A stretch of DNA of 30,028 nt. Source: a virus. Positions 25,613 through 30,028 of the stretch are shown piece after piece. Each line of letters begins with the position of its first letter. Position 1 is the stretch's first letter. A program made the translations under genes and the position numbers. The notes under the pieces are model-generated. The model made no database searches. It was not told where the DNA came from and saw nothing but the letters and a program-made list of their open reading frames with translations. The stretch is from the IMG/VR virus record IMGVR_UViG_3300025410_000065, positions 1-30,028 of that record; one strand, given 5' to 3'.

Positions 25613-28600
25613 ATGTCTGACTTTGTACATTTGCATGTCCATAGCCATTATTCTTTAATGGATGGTCTTAATACTCCTCATGAATTACTTGAGGCTGCAA
25701 AGAATCAAGGTCAGACATCTTTGTCTATTACAGACCACGGGTCATTAGCATCTCATAGAGATATGCAAATTGCTGCAAAAGAATTAGGAATGAAGCCAAT
25801 ACTTGGGCTAGAAGCTTATATCTCTTCAACAGATAGATTTGATAAACGTTCAGTTTCAAAACGTGAAGATAATACTTCTTTGTATAATCACATTATTCTT
25901 CTTGCAAAAAATGATGAAGGTCTAAAGAACTTGCAAAAACTTTCACAGATTGCTTGGACAGAAGGTTATTACCATAAACCAAGAATTGATATGGAAGTGC
26001 TTTGGGAGTTTGGTGACGGTATAATTGTTGTATCAGGCTGTATGAATGGTCTTATTTCTAAGGCAATAGAGCGTGGTGAAAAAGATAAAGCTGAAGAACT
26101 TGTAAAGCAATTTAAAAGTCGCTTTAAAGATGATTTCTATATTGAAGTCCAAGCTCATAATCCAGTTGAATTAAATAATTCTCTGCTTGAACTAGCAGAT
26201 AAATTTGGGGTGAAACCAGTTGCTACAGGAGATTGTCATTTTGCAAAGAAAGAGGAGAGGGATTTGGAAGAACTCCTCCTTATCCTCTCAACTAAGCCAA
26301 CGCAAAACAAAGAAGCAGATTATGCAAGTGGTCGTGCACGATCTAGTATTATTGACAGGTTTGATCATCTTTATCCCAATCGTCCTATTAGCTTCGCTGA
26401 CATTAACGTTTATATTCAATCCTATTCTGAAATTAAGATGGATTTTGAAAAAGCGGGGATTACAAGAGAAGATATCTACTCATCATCAGTAGAAATTGCA
26501 AACAAAGTTGAATTATATGACTTTCATGAAAACCTTGATTTGCTTCCAGTACCAAAAAAGAATGCATTAAAAACATTAAAAGAAATGTGTAACAAGTCAT
26601 TAGTAGAAAAAGGATTAGCAGATAATGACGTTTATAAAGAAAGAGTTCTTGAAGAACTTCAAGTTATTGAGGATAAAAACTTTGCTAGTTATTTTCTCGT
26701 TGTTGCTGATATGGTTAATTGGTCGAAACAGAATGAAATTCTTGTTGGACCAGGTAGAGGGTCAGCAGCAGGGTCGCTAGTATGTTATTTATTGGGTATT
26801 ACAGATGTAGATCCAATTAAGTTTGATTTGTTGTTTTTTAGATTTATTAACCCAGAGCGTAATGACTTTCCTGATATTGATACAGACTTTATGGATCGTC
26901 GTCGTGGCGAAGTTAAAGAATATTTGCGTAAAAAGTTTAAGCATGTTGCTTCTATTTCAACATATCAATACTTTAAAGATAAAGGTGTGATACGTGACGT
27001 TGCACGTACATTTTTAGTTCCACTTGGAGAAGTAGATAAAGCACTTAAGGGTGTTGAAACTTTTGAAGAATACGAATCAAGTCCATCTACAGAAGAATTT
27101 AGAAAGAAGTATCCAGAAGTAACTAAATATGCTTCAATGTTGCGTGGCAAAATTCGTGGTAACGGAATGCATGCAGCTGGAGTTGTAGTTGCTAAAGATG
27201 ATATTAGTAAGTATGTTCCAATTGAAACACGTAAAGATCCAAACGAGTCAGTATCTGGTCGCATACCAGTTGTTGCATATGACATGGAACAAACAGCAGA
27301 TTTAGGTTTAATTAAGCTTGATGTGCTTGGATTAAAAACACTATCTGTTATTGATGATACTTTAAAAACAATTGAGCATATTAAAAAACAGAAAATAAAT
27401 CTTAAAGAAATTAATTTTGATGATAAAAAAGTTTATGAAATGCTTTCAAATGGATTTACAAAAGGTGTATTTCAAGCTGAAGCAACACCGTATACAAACC
27501 TTTTGATGAAAATGGGTGTAGATAAGTTTGAAGATCTTGCAGCCTCAAATGCTTTGGTTCGTCCAGGTGCTATGAATACGGTAGGTGGCTCGTACATTAG
27601 ACGTAAAAAAGGTGATGAGATGATTACATATGCTCACCCTATTATGCATGAGTTTACAGAGCGTACGTATGGCGTTATTATTTATCAAGAACAAGTTATG
27701 CAAGCTTGCGTATATTTAGGTGGTATGTCGTGGGCTGATGCTGATAAAGTTAGAAAGATTATTGGAAAGAAAAAGGATGCAAGTGAATTTGATGCCTACA
27801 AAGATCAATTTATTAAAGGAGCAAGTAATCATATTACTGAGGAAGATGCAGCAAAGCTTTGGCATGATTTTGAAGCACACGCTGGCTATTCTTTTAACAG
27901 GTCTCACGCTATTGCTTATTCTATGCTCTCTTACTATACAGCTTGGCTTAAGTATTATTACCCTCTTGAGTTTATGTTTGCGATCCTTAAAAATGAAAAA
28001 GACAAAGATGCCAGAACAGACTACTTGCTTGAGGCTAAGCGATTGGGAATTAAGGTACTACTACCCCATGTAAATGAATCTGAACTTGATTTTAGTATTC
28101 AAGGTAATTCAATAAGATTTGGATTGTCAAATATTAAATACATTTCAGACAATATTGGTAGTAAAATAACTGCTTTACGTCCATTTAAAACTTACGAAGA
28201 TTTTACTGAAAAAGCAAAGCAAAAAGGCAGCGGTATCAATGCAAGAGCCATTGAATCCCTTAATATGATTGGTGCTGCTGCCTTCCCCGATAATCCAAGA
28301 CAGGGCACAGAAAATGAAAATCTTTACGAGTATCTCGGAATACCTAAATTTGATACTGGAAGGCTAAGTCCTAAGATTAAATCACAGATTAATCCTTTAT
28401 CTGAATTTCTTGAGTCTGGTTGTTTTGTTTTACTTGCTATGGTTAAGTCTATTAAAAAAGGCACGGGATGGTCAAGAGTTGAGCTTGTAGACGATACAGG
28501 GTCAGTAGGTATATTCCATTTAGAAAATACTCAGATTGAAACAGGAATGATGTATTTCTTTTTAGTTGGAGACAATCGCATCCACAAATATGTTACAATT

Positions 28601-28894
28601 AATGATGTGGTTGACAAAGTAGATGATCCTTTTGTACAATGGTTATATAGGGATAAATTAAAGATTGATAGCGGTAAAAGGTTAGTATTAGACTTTACCA
28701 ATTATAAGACAAAGGCAAATAAAATGATGGCACACATTATCTTATCTGATTCAGAAAAGAATTTAGAAAGAGTAATTGCTTTCCCAAAAATTTACACTAC
28801 AGCACTTGGTAAAATGAAGCCAGGAACTGTGTGTGATCCCGCAATATCCAGAATGGATGACGGAACTTTATTTGTAAAGGAGGTGACAATATGA
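25613..28894 (+). CDS. dnaE: DNA polymerase III alpha subunit (DnaE type) with PHP domain
   Basis: This 1093-residue C-family polymerase is the phage replicase. The N-terminal PHP domain contains HLHVHSHYSLMDG (His8, His10, Asp17), ITDHG (Asp41-His42), Glu67, His93, Cys143, IEVQAH (Glu178) and GDCHF (Asp207, His209). The palm holds GPGRGSAAGSL and the catalytic PDIDTD (Asp421, Asp423) plus KLDVLGLKTL (Asp570). A GFTKGVFQAE motif and FNRSHAIAYSM follow in fingers and beyond. The C-terminus has an OB-type fold (SGCFVLLAMVKSI...VELVDDTGSVGIF). It is shorter than E. coli DnaE (1160) but looks complete. No separate epsilon exonuclease is visible, so the PHP domain may supply proofreading. The ribosome site is weak (TAGAAAAGA). 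The stop overlaps the next ATG (ATGA). Confidence 0.95.
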   Translation: MSDFVHLHVHSHYSLMDGLNTPHELLEAAKNQGQTSLSITDHGSLASHRDMQIAAKELGMKPILGLEAYISSTDRFDKRSVSKREDNTSLYNHIILLAKNDEGLKNLQKLSQIAWTEGYYHKPRIDMEVLWEFGDGIIVVSGCMNGLISKAIERGEKDKAEELVKQFKSRFKDDFYIEVQAHNPVELNNSLLELADKFGVKPVATGDCHFAKKEERDLEELLLILSTKPTQNKEADYASGRARSSIIDRFDHLYPNRPISFADINVYIQSYSEIKMDFEKAGITREDIYSSSVEIANKVELYDFHENLDLLPVPKKNALKTLKEMCNKSLVEKGLADNDVYKERVLEELQVIEDKNFASYFLVVADMVNWSKQNEILVGPGRGSAAGSLVCYLLGITDVDPIKFDLLFFRFINPERNDFPDIDTDFMDRRRGEVKEYLRKKFKHVASISTYQYFKDKGVIRDVARTFLVPLGEVDKALKGVETFEEYESSPSTEEFRKKYPEVTKYASMLRGKIRGNGMHAAGVVVAKDDISKYVPIETRKDPNESVSGRIPVVAYDMEQTADLGLIKLDVLGLKTLSVIDDTLKTIEHIKKQKINLKEINFDDKKVYEMLSNGFTKGVFQAEATPYTNLLMKMGVDKFEDLAASNALVRPGAMNTVGGSYIRRKKGDEMITYAHPIMHEFTERTYGVIIYQEQVMQACVYLGGMSWADADKVRKIIGKKKDASEFDAYKDQFIKGASNHITEEDAAKLWHDFEAHAGYSFNRSHAIAYSMLSYYTAWLKYYYPLEFMFAILKNEKDKDARTDYLLEAKRLGIKVLLPHVNESELDFSIQGNSIRFGLSNIKYISDNIGSKITALRPFKTYEDFTEKAKQKGSGINARAIESLNMIGAAAFPDNPRQGTENENLYEYLGIPKFDTGRLSPKIKSQINPLSEFLESGCFVLLAMVKSIKKGTGWSRVELVDDTGSVGIFHLENTQIETGMMYFFLVGDNRIHKYVTINDVVDKVDDPFVQWLYRDKLKIDSGKRLVLDFTNYKTKANKMMAHIILSDSEKNLERVIAFPKIYTTALGKMKPGTVCDPAISRMDDGTLFVKEVTI
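28876..28886 (+). promoter_or_regulatory. Full-length consensus Shine-Dalgarno site
   Basis: AAAGGAGGTGA lies inside the last codons of the polymerase gene, 4 bases before the ATG of the acidic protein. It matches the anti-Shine-Dalgarno end of 16S rRNA over its whole length and is the strongest such site in the window. The start codon overlaps the polymerase stop, so this site probably drives reinitiation at much higher yield than the upstream gene. Confidence 0.85.
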
Positions 28895-29190
28895 CAGACG
28901 AGACAACAGTTGCTCCAGATGTAACTACAGATACAGCTACAGATGCAACTCCAGATGCAGCACAGGAAAACAATGTAAACATTAGCATTGAACAAATTTG
29001 TGCAGCAATTCTTGCTACAGTAACTTCAGTAGAAGTTCCACTAGCAAATCTTCTTGAGAACTATAGTAATAAAGTTATTGCTATTAATCAAGATGATGCA
29101 ACTAAAGCAGTAACATTTACTCTTACAGATGCTCCAGAGCCACAGGACATTCCAGCAGATGTTGCAGAAGATACAGAGACAGCTGAGTAA
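28891..29190 (+). CDS. Small acidic protein, unknown function
   Basis: This 99-residue protein has an Asp/Thr/Ala-rich disordered N-terminus (1-28), a compact middle (ISIEQICAAILATVTSVEVPLANLLENYSNKVIAI, about 31-65), a short strand (AVTFTLTD), and an acidic tail (DVAEDTETAE). It follows the polymerase through an ATGA overlap and has a perfect ribosome site. Acidic tails are common in phage proteins that mimic DNA or bind basic partners, but no family is recognised. The location between polymerase and RecA suggests a replication or recombination accessory role, by context only. Confidence 0.72.
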   Translation: MTDETTVAPDVTTDTATDATPDAAQENNVNISIEQICAAILATVTSVEVPLANLLENYSNKVIAINQDDATKAVTFTLTDAPEPQDIPADVAEDTETAE

Positions 29191-29192
29191 AA

Positions 29193-29453
29193 TTGGCTAT
29201 ATCTTATATCTTAAAAGGAACGGAGAACGAGTATCTTTTGGTCATTAGAGCAGAAGATCAAAAAGCAATACAAAAGATCATAGACCATCTGTATTCCAGT
29301 AAAAATACTGAAATAAAAGAGGTAGCAACTGAATTAGAAAAGAGCTTAAACGAAGATGTTAACAGAAGAGATACTAGCAAAGTTAGATCCAAAAACAAGA
29401 GCAAGAGTTCAAATAGCAACAACGGTGGACGTAGAAAAACAAAAGACGCCTAG
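29193..29453 (+). CDS. Small protein with basic C-terminal tail, unknown function
   Basis: This 86-residue protein starts at TTG 29193, the only possible start codon after an in-frame TGA at 29184. Its first 55 residues form a small alpha/beta unit (ISYILKGTENEYLLVIRAED, then KAIQKIIDHLYSS and EIKEVATELEKSLNEDV). The remainder is a low-complexity basic tail (RSKNKSKSSNSNNGGRRKTK). That tail is encoded in the region shared with the start of the recA-like gene in another frame (98 bases). The compact part looks like a genuine gene. The tail could be a by-product of the overlap. Function unknown. Confidence 0.6.
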   Translation: MAISYILKGTENEYLLVIRAEDQKAIQKIIDHLYSSKNTEIKEVATELEKSLNEDVNRRDTSKVRSKNKSKSSNSNNGGRRKTKDA

Positions 29454-30028
29454 TATTGGCCTTAATATGGCTTTAAAGGGCGGACTTGGATATGGTCGCC
29501 AGGTACTTGTTTGGGGAAATAAGTCTGCTGGAAAATCTTCGTTTTGCTTGCAGATGATTGCAGATGCCCAAAAAAATGGTAAAACTTGTGCATGGATTGA
29601 TGCAGAAGCTTCTTATTCTGCTGATTGGGCATCTAAATTAGGAGTAGATTCTGAAAAGTTAATCTATTCTCCTGCTAAAACTATTAATGATATGGTTGAT
29701 GTTGCTACGCAACTCATGGATGCTGGTGTAGACTTAATTGTAGTAGATTCAATATCTGCTTTACTACCAGCCATTTACTTTGAAAAAGATAGTTCTGATC
29801 TTAAAAAGCTTGAGGATACAAAGCAAATTGGTGCAGAAGCAAAGGATATGACTCACGCAGTCAAAATGTTAAACTATGCCAACAAAAACACGCTATTGGT
29901 TCTCATTTCACAACAACGTAATCAATTTGGTAGCATGCATGCATCCCACATCCCAACTGGAGGAATGGCGGTTAAGTTCTTTTCTTCTACCGTTATCAAA
30001 CTCTGGTCGTCGGAAGCTGAAGCGAATG
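29356..30028 (+). CDS. recA: RecA-like recombinase (partial, cut by window end)
   Basis: The first 224 residues of a phage RecA/UvsX-type strand-exchange protein are visible. ATG 29356 gives an N-terminal LAKLDPKTRARVQIAT segment followed by TPSIGLNMALKGGLGYGRQ, a start typical of actinophage RecA-like proteins. This supports ATG 29356 despite the 98-base overlap with the previous gene. Walker A is G-N-K-S-A-G-K-S (54-61, Lys60). Walker B is DLIVVDS (126-132, Asp131). An LISQQRNQFGSMHASH...TGGMAVKF stretch is in the position of the L2 loop and nearby conserved Gln. It would act with the gp32-like SSB in recombination-dependent replication or repair. The C-terminus lies outside the window. Confidence 0.9.
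   Translation, partial: MLTEEILAKLDPKTRARVQIATTVDVEKQKTPSIGLNMALKGGLGYGRQVLVWGNKSAGKSSFCLQMIADAQKNGKTCAWIDAEASYSADWASKLGVDSEKLIYSPAKTINDMVDVATQLMDAGVDLIVVDSISALLPAIYFEKDSSDLKKLEDTKQIGAEAKDMTHAVKMLNYANKNTLLVLISQQRNQFGSMHASHIPTGGMAVKFFSSTVIKLWSSEAEAN

Noticed and set aside
27720-28073. 117-codon + strand frame inside the polymerase gene
   Set aside because: It is out of frame within conserved DnaE sequence, with Leu-rich pseudo-hydrophobic content caused by AT-rich codons. No ribosome site is seen.
1-30028. CRISPR arrays, tRNA genes, integrase or attachment sites
   Set aside because: I saw no regularly spaced repeats, no cloverleaf candidates in the few intergenic gaps, and no integrase or recombinase other than the RecA-like protein.

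Overview
The window is a contiguous piece of a tailed double-stranded DNA phage genome, almost certainly a siphovirus. It is AT-rich, every supported gene is on the + strand, and genes are packed with TAATG, ATGA and longer overlaps. The combination of a lone RecA-type recombinase, a stand-alone primase, a separate DnaB-type helicase, a bacterial-type DnaE polymerase, a gp32-like zinc SSB and very long FN3/Ig/InlB-repeat tail proteins resembles phages of small-genome, low-GC aquatic Actinobacteria (Nanopelagicales/acI type). That host guess is an inference from gene content and style. No host gene, integrase, tRNA or CRISPR array is visible.

Region 1 (1-18508) is the tail module: the last codons of an upstream gene, a 1660-residue tape measure protein, a 171-residue tail protein, a 1411-residue tail-tip protein ending in a gp27/Gp37-like domain, a 169-residue protein with an H-type-lectin-like C-terminus behind its own promoter, a 1553-residue central fibre (FN3 domains followed by fibre repeats) and a 1146-residue adhesin-like protein carrying an InlB-type (Flg_new) repeat. 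Region 2 (18518-21588) holds small accessory genes: two probably paralogous coiled-coil proteins, another small coiled-coil protein, a protein with an internal twofold repeat, a free-standing HNH endonuclease, a metallophosphoesterase, a holin-like membrane protein, a zinc ribbon and a helix-turn-helix protein. No endolysin is recognisable here.

Region 3 (21582-30028) is the replication module: three small genes (one a possible helicase-loading partner), DnaB-type helicase, an unknown 93-residue protein, DnaG-type primase, gp32-like SSB, DnaE polymerase with an apparently intact PHP domain, an acidic protein, a basic-tailed protein, and a RecA-like recombinase cut by the window end. Together the enzymes form most of a phage-encoded replisome plus recombination function.

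Transcription appears to be driven by several internal sigma70-like promoters that share an extended -10 (TGA/G-TATAAT) at 9841, 18731, 23579 and 24854, plus a TTGACA/TACAAT promoter at 19821. Other signals worth attention are a strand-biased GCGGGA motif that occurs in all three codon phases, a pair of perfect hairpins just ahead of the holin-like gene, a zinc-ligand spacing in the SSB very close to T4 gp32, and a 98-base overlap in which the recA-like N-terminus overprints the basic tail of the preceding protein. I did not find a clearly undescribed multi-gene system. The best candidates for novelty are the small-gene cluster at 18518-19542 and the GCGGGA signal.
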